64,000 nucleotides of DNA from Malania oleifera (Eukaryota; Streptophyta; Magnoliopsida; Santalales; Ximeniaceae): positions 108,113,988-108,177,987 of the forward strand of contig NC_080423.1 in assembly GCF_029873635.1 (NCBI RefSeq). The letters are read 5' to 3'. A model generated the notes under the pieces. It was not told the origin of the DNA. It searched no databases and worked only from the letters and a program-made list of their open reading frames with translations. Below, in pieces: positions 48,943 to 60,914 of the stretch; position 1 is the stretch's first letter; every line of letters begins with the position of its first letter. A program made the position numbers and the translations under genes.

Positions 48943-50205
48943 TTCTCCCTTCCTTATAAAATTTCGTTCTCGAAATTTACTATTCATATAACTCATCATC
49001 CTTTAAAGGCAAAATGATCTACTTATTTTATTACTTGCCCTCATTTATGGCGGAGGAATATTGTGGTTACATGGGTAGTTCTGGGAGATTACAACTCTAA
49101 AAGAAAATTCCCCCAAAATCAAAATACTACATATCCTATATACTACATTACAATTCCATTGTGCTAAACAAAATAAAATTACCATTACCTTAATTATACA
49201 TCACTGCTGTATTCACTAAACAAGTGGGGATATTTTCGTCTGATCTCATCTTCAAGCTCCCAAGAAGCTTATCGCGTGATTCTTCCACAGAACTTTTACT
49301 AGTGGTATCTTTTTACTGTGCAATTCCTATTCTTTTCTGTCTAGGATTTGTACTAGAGCTTCCTCATATGCTAGATCACCACTGAGTTCCAATTCTGCAT
49401 AACTAATGATATGAGAAGGATCTGTGATGTATTTTCTTAATATAGAAACATGAAACACGTCGTGAATCTTGAATAAAGATGGTGGTAAAGCTAGCCGATA
49501 AGCCACTGACCCAATTCTCTCGAGTATCTCAAATGGGCCAATGAACCTAGGGCTTAACTTACACTTCTTCCCAAACCTCATGATCCCCTTCAATGGTGCT
49601 ATTTTCAGAAATACATGATCACCCACTTCAAATTCTAGTTCTCGGTGGAGAGTATCCACGTAACTTTTCTGTTGACTTTATGCTGCACTGATTCTATTTC
49701 GAATGAGTCGAACTTTATCATATGCCTACTGTACTTTTTCTGGCCCCAAAACTCGCCTCTCACCCAGCTCACTCCAATATAAAAGGGAACGACACCTCCT
49801 ACCATAGAGTGCTTTATAAGGAGTCATGCCAATGCTAGCCTGGTAGCTTTTGTTGTAGGCAAATTCCACCAATGACATATACTGAGTCCAACTACCCCCA
49901 AAATCCAATACACACGCTCGTAACATATCCTTAAGTACCCGAATCGTTCTCTCTGTCTGACCATCCGTATGAGGATGGAAAGCGGTGTTGAATGCTAGCT
50001 GAGTCCTCAATGCCTCCTGCAAACTTCTCCAAAATCGCGATGTAAAATGTGGATCACGGTCCGAGACTATAGATACCGGCACTCCATGGGGTCGAACAAT
50101 CTCCTATATGTAAATCTTTGCTAACCTGTTCATAGGGTAGCTAATTCTGATGGGCAGAAAATGAGCTGTCTTTGTCATCCTATTAACAATCACCCAAATG
50201 ACATT
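47034..50205 (-). mobile_element. Ty3/gypsy (Tekay/Del-like chromovirus) fragment
   Basis: Minus-strand integrase remnants (50205-49726, with [28 protein letters not shown] and [13 protein letters not shown]) are followed by the C-terminal integrase region (49659-49327, with FEVGDHVFLKIAP and KLSPRFIGPFEI). A purine tract GGAAGGGAGAA and the 3' LTR at 48942-47034 come next. These sequences match the Tekay/Del type as I know it. No gag, RT or second LTR is present. It is a broken fossil that inserted into an older LTR. Confidence 0.85.
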
Positions 50206-51596
50206 TTGAAATTAATCAAAGTTCCTAATCAAAGCAAATGAAGGGGTATTTATAGTTTTTCAGGAAATTATGACCGTTGGGGACATATTGGGGATTTTAA
50301 AAAAGTTTAATTAAGTTTAATAAAAATTAACCCCTATTTAACCTCGGTAAAAATTGGTCAGCCAGAGAGGTTCGGTCAACCAAGGCAAATTTCAACTACA
50401 AGTTTGGTTGGTCGTCTTAGTGCGGTTATGAACCCTTCGTGGGTTTGGTCGACCAACGCAAAGTTTGGTCGGCTACTCATCTAGGTTTGGTTGACCAAGA
50501 CTAATTTGAACTACAAGGTTTGGTCAACCAATTAGTTGGGGTGTCAGACACTTTATGGTTCGGTCGACCTAGGACGATGCGTTCAAAATAGAATGGTCGA
50601 CGGAGAGAAGTCAACATGACTGGTTCGGTCGATCGAGGCATTTATACTGCCAAGGGTTCGGTCGACCGAGACCACTAAATTTGTGCTTTTAAGTCCTGTT
50701 TTCGTCTCTATGCTTTAACAACCCTATGTGATCAAGCATATGTCTTTTAAGCTTAAGGGTATTGGTCCTTATGGTCATATTATGGTCTACGGCCTATTTG
50801 GTTGACTGAGCTAATTAATACTGGAAGGGTTCAGTCGACCGGACTTATAAATTAAGCCTAAAAATCTAACATCGATCGACTTCTTTGTAAGCCCTAAATT
50901 GACCCTAAAGTTAACATATTAAAACCTTTGTAAAATTTTATCTTTTTATGAAAAAGTTTTGTATGAAGTGTAGGTGCCCTATGGTCAGTCCACGGTCATT
51001 TGAGCATTCAATCCATATTATGCAGATCCATGCATTATTATAGACCAAAGATAAAAAACTAAATGCAAATACATATGAATTTAGATGTCTTTTTCTTTTC
51101 TTTCTCTTCAAATCTTCATGGAATATGCTAGGATGATGTGAGCTTTACATCCTTTTTGACTTCCATTTTCAGTCTCCTTATGTGTGTGTTGAATTGTAAA
51201 CTTGTTCACATGCTAAGTACACATTTGTCAGTATCAAAACAGGGATCAGACTCAAAAAGCTAACACAAACATAACCTAAGGGATGGAAGATGGGGTTCTA
51301 GTTGCCCTCCCCACCATATTCACTTCTTCCACTTCCGTTTTTCAAGAGGAGGGTTCCTAGTTTGTTTATTGTTAATAGAATCATGCTATCTGTCACATAG
51401 AACGTGGCGAGAAGGTAGGGATGACGCCCTATCTGCTCGCCACATCAACCTATAACCATCAAAAACCTGTGACAAGTAGGATCTTTCATTATTATTTTTG
51501 TTACAATAATACTAGTATCTAAAATTGAGATGATATATTCATTTTTTTTTCTGTCTTTTAACAAATCAAACTTGTTCCTATATCCTTCTACAATCA

Positions 51597-51895
51597 GGCT
51601 CCATTGGGCACTCAGAAAATATAAAAGAAAAAAGAAAAAAGAAAAAATAACAAAAAATTCATATTTTCATGTTTGATTATCAAGAAAAGTCATAAATAAA
51701 ATAAAAATATATCAAATCTACAAACAAAACATTCATTTTATACATCACTAATATTTAATTCTTTCTTAATTTGTAGTCACATTAAAATAAACTTTCATTT
51801 TTTATTATATTCAATAGGAAAGGAAAACCTAAAGAAACCAAGTCTCCTCCTTATTTTTTTCTTCTTTTCTTTTCTGAATCAAAATTCTTATGATT
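51597..51895. repeat. MITE-like unit, family A
   Basis: It starts GGCTCCATTGGGCACTCAG and passes through TTTTCATGTTTGATTATC and TATACATCACTAATATTTAA. It ends ATCAAAATTCTTATG. Confidence 0.6.
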
Positions 51896-52602
51896 TGCTG
51901 CATAGTGAATTATAAGAAATGCGGTAATGGGCGGATCATAATATCGTCATCCCTCAATTTGATGCTGTTTGGGTGAATCCAAAGAACTAATCTAGATTAG
52001 ACTTTCGGACCATTAAAAAAAATCATATGATGATGAATGAAGGGAGAAGAAATAATTCTTATTAAAGTTTTGGGTCATTAAAAAAAAACATATGATGATG
52101 GATGGAGGGAGAAATAAGATGGGGATGAGATGAGAATAGACGTTGATTATTATTAGTGCTATTTTGTTCCCATGTCAAAGGTAAGCTAACGGCCATGTCG
52201 GGGTTTGAAAATTGAAAGGGGTCATAAGCCAATCTTCCGGAATGCTCTGTCATAAATGTATACGTCTCTTTTCCTTTTTCTTCTTTTTCTTTTTCTCTTT
52301 AGAATTCGATATTTTATGTTATTGCAATCCTTTACTTCACACATTTCAAGGAGAGTCAATCAGAAAGGCATGCCTGCGCTTTCACTTTCAGTTTCAGTTT
52401 CTCCAAGGCATCGCTTATAAATGTCTTCATTTTTATTTCTATTTTCTTTTAAATACTTTATGCATATATAAATATATAAATTAATTTATGGATAAGTGGC
52501 AAAAGACATTCACTTTTCTTAAAGTTTGATAAAAAAAGTAAAACCTATTCATAAGAATCTTTCTTGAGGTTTTAAAAATATCACAAACATGTCGTGGTAA
52601 CT

Positions 52603-52880
52603 ATTTGGATTCGGAAAATATGGAGGAAAGGAAAGGAAAGAAAAACGAAATTCAATTTCCCATGTTTGATTATCGAGGAAACTAGAAGAAGAAGAAGAAG
52701 AAAACAAAAAATATATCAAATTAATGGACAAAAGTATGATTCTATACACAATTCAGAACAAACTTTTATTTTTTGTAATATTTAGTATGAAAAGAAAAAT
52801 ATTATGTAAAATGAGTTTCCTTCTCATTTTCATTTTCTTTTACTTTTCCTACCAAAATCCTCGACCCTAATGGACTCTTA
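52603..52880. repeat. MITE-like unit, family A
   Basis: It starts TATTTGGATTCGGAAAATAT, has CATGTTTGATTATCGAGGAA, and ends CAAAATCCTCGACCCTAATG. Confidence 0.6.
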
Positions 52881-53437
52881 AAGTTTATCAAAAAGACACA
52901 AAACTCGCCTGAAAAGATTTTTTTTTTTTATAAAATACGAAAAAAAAAAAAAAAAGGTTTGATTCTATTTGAGCACTTAAGGGAAAGTCTACAAAATTTT
53001 TAAAATCTTAGAAGATGTCAATGTCTTTTTTACGAATCTCAAGGAAGGTAGTATCTTTTGCCATTATGGATATGTATCTTTATTTTTTAGGGTAAAAAAC
53101 ACTAACCTCTCGTGATGTTTAGCAAAAAGACATAAATCTCTTTTGAAGTTTAAAAAATCTAATTGATTTCTTTAAATTTCAAAAATGTCATAAATTTTTC
53201 CTAAAGTTTGTTAAAAGGACACAAATCTCCTTTTATAAAAAAAGGATTGTGTCTTTTTTGATAAACCTCAAAAGAGTTTCTTGAATTTTTTGAAATCTCA
53301 GGAGAAGTCAATCTTTTTGTTAAACCTTAGGCAAGGTTCCCAAAATTCTTGAAATATCAGGGAAAATCCCTGAAATTTTTGAAACCTTTAAAGGAGGTTA
53401 GTTTCTTTTGTTAAATTCTTTTGCCATTATGAATAAG
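52881..53437. repeat. Degenerate repeat with AAACCTCA-type units
   Basis: Several imperfect units of roughly 50-60 bp carry phrases such as TTGAAATCTCAGG, TTGTTAAACCT and TCTTTTGCCATTATG. The phrase TTGCCATTATG occurs at 53061 and 53421, the second time just before the solo LTR. The repeat resumes after the LTR at 55975. Confidence 0.5.
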
Positions 53438-55974
53438 TGTTGACTTGATTGGTCACACCCAGTTTTGATTATGACAAATACTCTTGGTACTAATGGTTGT
53501 ACTGAGAATTGTATGCAGGTTCACCTTGTGCGCGCTTCAGGACTAAAAGACTTATTATGATGGCGTGCGGTGTTCGTGCCGATGAATGAAGAACCTTGTG
53601 CTGCATTTATATTTATTTTTCAGTTTCTTCATTCTGAGATGTAATTTTATTATGGACTGTGCACTCATATGGCTTGTAATAATTTGCATCATGCATGATA
53701 GGTAGGTATGCTCAAATTGACCTTAGATTGACCATAGGACCTCCAAATAACATGAAAAACCTTTTTCATAAAATGCCTAACTTATACAAAGGTTTTTAAA
53801 TGGTTTTGAAGTTAAAAGAAGGCAAAAACTAAAATTTTCAAAGGGGTCGGTCAACCGGCCATTCGACCAAACCGTTAGAAATGAGAAATTTTCTCACTCA
53901 ATTGGATCTCATATCAAACCATGTTCAACATGAAAATTGTGGTATTTTACCATAGCTTGGGTTTGATACCAAGAACATCCAAATTGGAGTTGCACAGAAA
54001 AAGTTATGGTCAAAACACTGAAATGTGTTCGTAAGAGAAAAACTCCCTTCATGTTTCTTCCATCTCATTGATGGACATTTTTCTCAATCTAAAAGTCATT
54101 ATCCTAAAATGTGTTCAACATAAAAGTTGTGGTATTTTATCTTACCTTTCTATTGGTATCAAGAACATCCAATTTGGAGTTGTATAGGAAAAGTTATGGC
54201 CAAAACACTAAACACTGTCTGTGCAGAAAATTAGACGCCGGTCGACCGAGCCCTTACAGTTCATTTGTCCCCGGTCGACCGAACCACGTGGGAGTCAACT
54301 TTTTGACCTCCCGGTCGACCGAGCCTTCACTACGGTCGACCGAAACTCGCTGATTTGAGCCCCGGTCGACCGAGCCTTCACCACGGTCGACCGAAACCCC
54401 CCTGGTCGACCGAAACTTGTAGTTCAAAAATCCCTGGTCGACCGAAACCCTCCAGAGTCAACAGTTGACCATTCGGTCGACCGAGAGCTTTTGTAATACA
54501 ACTACCTGGTCGACCGAAGGGTCCTCGGGTGAATTTTCAGCGGTCTGGTCGACCGAACCAGGTAGTTCAAAATGCCCTAGTCGACCGAAACTCGGAAAAT
54601 TGGCAAATCGCCCTCTCCGGTCGACCGAGCCTTTCAGTTCAAAAGTCCCCTGGTCGACCGAGCCAATTGAGTCCTGGTCGACCGAAACATTTTTGGTCGA
54701 CCGGACCTCTCGGGTTGCCCTGATTTTTTACCGCACTTAATATTTTTTAAACAGGGTTAATTATTTTAAAATGATTTAAAACTTTCCTAGTAATGCCCAA
54801 TAGGTCGCCAACGGTCAAAAATAACTCCTTGCCTATATATACCCATTCATTTATCATTATTAGCAAGGATTAACAAACTTGATTAGGGCAAAACTCTCTC
54901 AACTCTTAAAACCCTATATTAGCCAAAAACTTCTTGCAAACACTCACATACTCTTCAATCTTTATTTCTCTAAGCATTGTGAGTATTTCTATAAGGCTGT
55001 TGTGCGTAATCTTTCTAGCTAATACTCTCTTTTGGTATAAAGGTTGATTGATTTTATTTGAGAGTATAGCCTAAAGTTCTTCCACGGATTTCATTTGATA
55101 AATCTTGTGTGGGAAGACTTTGAGGGTTGTGGTTCTTGCATTGTTGTTGCAAGATACCTAAACCTAGATTTTGTGTGCAAAATCCTTTTGTGAAAAGCTA
55201 ATCTTTCAAACAACTCCATTGTTCTTTAGAAATTGAAATATCATATTGAGTTTGTTTGATCTATCTTGCTTAGCATATTTGAAACCCTAATATGATTTTG
55301 TGATATTCGAATATTGAGTTTCAAATCTTGCTTAGATACACACTCTAGATCTTGATTGATTATCATACTTGATTGAGTGTTTAGCACACATTAGAGCACT
55401 GAGCATATCCACATATCATTCGTGCTTGCTTTATTGATTGAGCTGTATTGGTGCACACATCTGCTTTTCTAGAAGCATATTTCCGTGTACAAATTTTATA
55501 CACTTTGGTTGTATTTCCAGGCACGGGCCTGAAGAGGGAGACTAGCCCTGGAATAGTCCCGGATTGGCTTAGACCCGGTTAGGAAAGCTAGGTGCGTCGT
55601 CCTGTTAAGGCGTGTAGGTTGAGGTCAGCCCCGCTAATTGACCTGGTTAAGGTTGAGGTCAGCCCTGTGTTAATTTGACCTGGTTGTAAACGGTGCCGCT
55701 CCACCCTTAAGTGAGCTGTTAGTGGAATCCTCTTACTTGCGAGCTAGAGGCGGGGACGTAGGCACAGTTGGCCGAACCCCGATAACATATCGTGCGTGTT
55801 CTTTACATTTCCGCAATTTACTTACTGCACGTGTATGTTATATTGTAAATGATTAGATTTACATTTGCATAGACAGACCCTAGGTTAAGTAATACTGCTT
55901 ATCTGGTTTAACCTAGGTGATAATTTTTAAATACCCAATTCACCCCCCCTTTTGGGATTGCACCAAAGCTAACA
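53438..55974 (+). mobile_element. Solo LTR carrying a GGTCGACC palindrome array
   Basis: 2537 bp, starting TGTTGACTTG and ending AAGCTAACA, with a perfect 5-bp duplication ATAAG on both sides (53433-53437 and 55975-55979). A TATA box, CTATATATACCC (about 54833-54844), sets plus orientation. U3 contains the GTCGAC array at 54236-54708. The end (CAATTCACCCCCC, TTTTGGGATTGC) is of a kind common in large plant LTR elements. There is no internal region, so it arose by LTR-LTR recombination. Confidence 0.85.
54236..54708. repeat. Array of about 16 GGTCGACC palindromes in LTR U3
   Basis: Sixteen units of the type CCGGTCGACCGA or CTGGTCGACCGA lie about 20-40 bp apart and end about 125 bp before the TATA box. 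Nearly all keep the palindromic core GGTCGACC. Spacers such as GCCTTCAC and TAGTTCAAAA are partly shared, so the array grew by unit duplication. Confidence 0.9.
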
Positions 55975-55979
55975 ATAAG

Positions 55980-56814
55980 TATCTTTATTTTTAAAAGTAA
56001 ATTTTTATACAACCAACATTCTTCAAATAAATAAATTTCTATACTATATAAATATATAGTAAAATCCAACGTCTCTTAAATTTTTTGAATATGACACTTC
56101 ACAACTTAAGTTTTAAAAATAACTAAAATATTTTCTAAGGTTTAGTCTAATTGACAAAATGAACCTTCTGTTAGTCAATCATTTAGTATATGTGAAAATA
56201 TATAAATTTTATCCATAATTAAATGATTTTAAAATGGTATCAATTTAATAAATTAAATTGAGAAATTTGGTCAGTATAATGCATTGAAAATCTAATTGGT
56301 TCTTGAATTGAAAGGTCTAACTGATTCAATTACTTTGGATTAAACAATTAACATCAACACAACACAAAAAATTTTATTATTGAATGAAAGAGTAAAATTA
56401 TCATTTTATTAAGGACAGTAAAATTATCATTATATTAGAGATAAAATTTATTTTTTACTAGAATTAGGTTGAATGGCATTCAATTAATAAAATGTTCATT
56501 TTGTAAATAAAATTAAACCTTATGAGATTTCTAGGTAGCCTTGAAATGGGAGCGAGTATCATATTCAAAAAAATTAAGGGCTATTATTGGATTTTACCAG
56601 AATAGTGTAAATTATTTTATTAATAAAGTTATTCTAAGATTAAATACTAAAAAGTAATTTAACCAAAGGCAGATGAAATTATATTTAAAATGTCAAAAAG
56701 TTAATGATTAAAATTAAAGAAAATTTTTTATTTGGTTATAAAATAAAATAAGCTAACATAATACTTACATATCGATCTATATATATAATTTTTGCTTAGT
56801 TAAAGAAAATAATT
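55980..56814. other. Intergenic, AT-rich, no gene seen
   Basis: It continues the degenerate repeat interrupted by the solo LTR, then AT-rich DNA without recognisable coding. Confidence 0.5.
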
Positions 56815-57080
56815 GTATGCTTTAAGCCCATTTCAAACTTGAAAAAAATGTAAAAAATAAATAAAAAAGAAACAAATTATTTTTAAATTTTAATTATCAA
56901 GAAAAAAATGAAAGAATTAAAACATATAAAAATTTAATTCCACAAGTTAGTAATATTTAACTTTTTAAAATCTAGATTAAATTAATTTTCTTTATAATAT
57001 TTGATATAAAGAAAAATATAATAATTATTTTTCTTTTTCAAAAAAATTATTAATTAAATGAAACTAAATTTCATATTGAA
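56815..57080. repeat. MITE-like unit, family A, diverged
   Basis: It starts GCCCATTTCAAACTTG and has TTAATTATCAAGAAAAAAAT-like and AATATTTGATATAAAGAAAA landmarks in family order. Confidence 0.45.
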
Positions 57081-57599
57081 ATATTGAAATGTGGGAAAAA
57101 ATGACAATAAAAATTATGCTAATTGGGAGATTTGTACCTTATTCAAAGCTAATTTTCTATTTTTGGCAATATCTATTTCCTAAAAAGGAATAATTGACCA
57201 CATATTTTTGTTGTTAAAAGGAAATAAATATTATTAAAGTATTTAAAAAAAACAATCATATTACAATCAATTTAGTTTTGACCTTATTCTTCACCATGTA
57301 CTAAATTGTCTTCCTCCTTAAAAATATTGACTTTACCCCTAATGATGTAGTCATTTATTTTGCCAAAAAATAAAAATAATAACCAAAATTAGGCATGTGG
57401 ATTCAAATGGATTAACACAACAAAACACATGAAAATTATAATGTGAAAAAAGGAAGAAGAAGAAAAGAAGGATGTCAGGGTAATGCATCAATATAGGTAA
57501 GGCAATAGTGCAATTGATTTTCTTACTAAAGAAAGAGAAATGAGAAACAATGTAATTTATGAAGAACAACACCTTCTACCACGTTATCTGAAAGGTATT

Positions 57600-57855
57600 C
57601 TTCAGATGGATAGGTGAGGTATCGTTTCCGTTTGTCATTAGTTCACCTCTAGAGTTTTGTTTGGTGCATTTTGTTTTGAGTTTGGTTGTGTTTATGTTTT
57701 TTATCTTCTTTGTTAATTATGTTTTAGTTTTTTTATCCTAGTTTGATTGGTTACTGGTGTTGTTTTATCTTGTAACCATGGTATTCCTCTGCCAAAAGTA
57801 AGAGTATATTAATAAATAAATGGAGGTGCCACCTTCTTTTAGCAAAAAAAAAAGA
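57600..57855 (+). mobile_element. L1-type LINE 3' end, first of two
   Basis: The 3' UTR has AACCATGGTATTCCTCTGCC and GGAGGTGCCACCTTC, then a poly-A tail at about 57846-57855. It matches the second 3' end at 58370-58466. 5'-truncated. Confidence 0.65.
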
Positions 57856-57889
57856 AGAAGAAGAAAAGAAAACTCCTCAAGCTTCGGCA

Positions 57890-58466
57890 AGGACAACGTT
57901 TATTGTTAGGTAAGAGCTAGTCTGAACTTAGGAAGTATTTGGTTTGGAACTTATGGGAATTGTGAAAAGAACTTGTGTTAGCATTGAGAGACATATATTA
58001 CAAAGTGGAACATGTTTATAGGGAAGAGAATCAAAGTGCGGATTTCTTTGCCAAGTAGGGTGAATCTGGTATATCTCGATCATATAGTTGTCAGGATGAG
58101 CTTCCAACAAGTCAGGGAAATGATTCAATTGGATTTGTTGAGATTTCCTTCCTCACACTCGTGATGCTTTGTGCTGGCGTTTTGTGAAAGTTGGAGTCGT
58201 TGGTTTATTCCTCGAGATCTTCCAGAGTTTTGTTTGTTTTTAACTTATAGTTGTTTAGTTCTTTTTTTTGTTTGGTTGTTGGTCACTGGTTTTTTGGTTT
58301 TGAATAAGTTGGTTAAGTCAGTTTTAGATTTTTAGAGTTTGATTTTATTTTCTTCAAGTCTCAAGGTTGAAACCACGGTATTTCTCCGCCATAAGTGAGG
58401 AATTTTCTAATAAAGATAGGAGATGCCACCCTCTTTCTTTCTTTTTTCAAAAAAAAAAAAAAAAAA
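57890..58466 (+). mobile_element. L1-type LINE 3' end with RNase H remnant
   Basis: It encodes part of the RNase H tail, VYREENQSADFFAK, near 58013-58055, interrupted by a stop. A 3' UTR follows with AACCACGGTATTTCTCCGCC and GGAGATGCCACC, and a poly-A tail at about 58448-58466. Same family as the copy just upstream. Confidence 0.7.
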
Positions 58467-58758
58467 CCATTCTGAACCTCGTACTTGTTTTAAAATAGAA
58501 AAAAAAAAAACCCCCTTAGAATTGTTTGCTAACATAGGTATGGGCAATGCTTCTTGTTGATTTGGAGTTTGAATCTCATATTTACTTGAAAAAGGTAAAA
58601 TTTAGAGAACGTCCTCCCTTCTTGCGAATTTGCTGAGCCAAAAAAAAACCCAAACAACATTAGTTGAGAAATTTTTTTTTTTTAAAAAAAAAACTGTGCT
58701 AGTTGTCTCATTGGCAAAGACATTAATAATGTTTGTTGGTGTTTAAGAGTTCAATTAT

Positions 58759-60583
58759 TGTAACGCCCTGACCCTTAATACGGCCCCAGAGTGCTACTAT
58801 ACATACATATCCTGTACAGGTCCTGATAACATACATAACTACCCGCAGTAAACATGGATATATGGGTATTTCATAATGATTCGTACTCACTATATTGAGA
58901 AAAACATAAACATTCATATGAATTTTAATAGACATACCGGAGTATCTAAATGTTCATTACATATATTCAACCGTACTTAAAAACATAAACTGTATTACAT
59001 TCCCAAAAACAACCAGGCTAACAACCCACTATTCATATAGAAACTTACGCTAACTAACAGGACCCTATGCTCCACAGCCTCATTAGAAGACTAGGACCGA
59101 TTTCCTGTAACTCCTGAAAACAAGGTTGTAAGATTGGGGTAAGACACTTCTTAGTAAGGACGAAGATATTACATCAGTGTGGGACTATACAGTTATATTC
59201 TTGTTTGAAAATAGTTACATATATTGCACATTCTCAATACTATAATATATATAAATTCCTAATAATGTATAAACCAACATCATTACAAGTGAGAGTACTC
59301 GAGGTTAGGGCAGGGTACAGGCCCATACACTGTACAATCCCTCTGCCCGGTACTCAAACCTGTGACTCTGCCCAGTAAAGCTTTTAAATCATGCATATGC
59401 ATATTTAGAACACCGTCCAGCTCGAAACTATCATAACTATGCCAGTAACTGCCCGTGGCAAGGGTTGTGCGATAAGAAAACACTGATCGAGCCCTGTACG
59501 TGCATGCATCGTTAGACATCATAACATACTGCAGTCGAACTTGGCCATCACCACCCTGATCCCTTTTAAGCAGTGGCCCTTCTTACCAAGCTTACTACTA
59601 GGTACCCACACTGAACAATAACTACGTGTGGTTGCACTGTACCTCTGTTTTGGCAACGGTACCGAGCCTACATGATATAAGCTTTTTAAGGCTTCATGTG
59701 CTATTGAAACAAGCTGCGGTCCCAATATCATATATAAAATTTACATTAAAACGTAATAACCTGTGCAATTCCAATATTTTCACAATCTCATTCATGCATA
59801 CTTTCATTCATACTGTGGTAAAAATCGGCTCGTAACCTCTCGGTTTTACCCTTTTCTCATACTTGGCACGGTAGCTAACCGGCACATGTTTCCTGAAATT
59901 TCTAATAATCACTTGGAACCTTAGTCCCCATAGTTCATACACATGTATCTCAAATCAGTATAAATTAAATTCTTATCATGCGTCACACTTATTCAGGTAA
60001 AAATATACTATAAACAGTAATCAGTTCAAAATATCCTTTAAATGGAAAACATGGGTTCAAGCATCTCCTATTAGTAGTTTTAATGCAATTTAAGTAATTT
60101 TAAAGAAATTTGGAGATCGTCTGTCAAAAACCCCACTTTTTCCAAAACCATAAAACTATCGATCTGGCATATCTACCCGATGGAATTTCGCAAATAAGCA
60201 GTCATATTTTTCATATAAACATAAGCTACATATCTAGTAGTTTCATTTTCTGAAAATACTTATGTAAACAAATCCCCTTACTTTTATCTCGAAACTAAGA
60301 CACGAGCTTATTGATCCAAAATTACGACATGAACTCCTCAAAACCTTAAAACCGAAGAACAATACTTCAATATTATTCAATCTACTACAGATCTACCAAA
60401 ACGAAAATGAATTCAGATCATTACCTCGATTTTAGGGAAAAACTCGAAAATTTTTAAAATGATGATTTGATCTGCTATAACTGAAGAGATTCTCCTCCTG
60501 ATCCACACAGGAACCTCTGATCGTCGAAGCGAACGACAAACGGCAAAGAATAGTAGAGAGAGAGAGAGAGGGCTCGCTGGTTC

Positions 60584-60633
<50 letters not shown>

Positions 60634-60914
60634 GGGTTTTCTTAACCCTTGAGCAACCAAAAATGATATTTATAGAACCTTTGACCGAGTCAAATTCGTC
60701 GACGAAACGGCGCCTTCGTTGACAAACTAGCCAGGCTGTTCATGGACGAAACTCTACCCTCGTCGACGAACCCCATCCGGATATTTTCTTTGGTTCACTC
60801 GGTATCTCTTTGTCGACGACACTCTGAATTTCGGCGACGAAGAGCTGAAGGGATTTTGTCGACGAACATACTGTCTTCGTCGACGAATCTTATTTATGGG
60901 TTCGGGTCTCTTCA
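58759..60914 (-). mobile_element. Solo LTR, gypsy (Tekay-like), with GTCGAC array
   Basis: 2156 bp, TG at 58759 and CA at 60914, with a perfect 5-bp duplication ATTAT (58754-58758 and 60915-60919). On the minus strand it runs from TGAAGAGACCC to GGGCGTTACA. U3 has about eight TCGTCGACGA-type palindromes (60697-60890) and a TATA box TCTATAAATATC (about 60667-60680). A long CT run (plus strand AG, 60552-60630) follows the TATA box. The layout matches the LTR at 47034-48942. Confidence 0.85.

Larger units (their letters stand above)
46852..51265 (-). mobile_element. Solo LTR split by a gypsy fragment
   Basis: The LTR ends are TG at 46852 and CA at 51265, flanked by a perfect 5-bp duplication CAAAC (46847-46851 and 51266-51270). 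LTR sequence occupies 51265 down to about 50206 and 47033 down to 46852 (about 1.24 kb). The gypsy fragment at 47034-50205 lies between. The minus-strand U3 contains about twelve decayed GGTCGACC-type motifs (50350-50850) and a TATA box near 50250. It is the same family as the solo LTR at 53438-55974: TGTTAGC... and TGTTTTGATACTGACAAA here, TGTTGAC... and AGTTTTGATTATGACAAA there. The family's superfamily cannot be told from LTRs alone. Confidence 0.8.

Noticed and set aside
54111-54740. Open frames rich in STE and GRP repeats
   Set aside because: They are translations of the GGTCGACC palindrome array inside a solo LTR. The repetition is at DNA level and no gene structure surrounds it.
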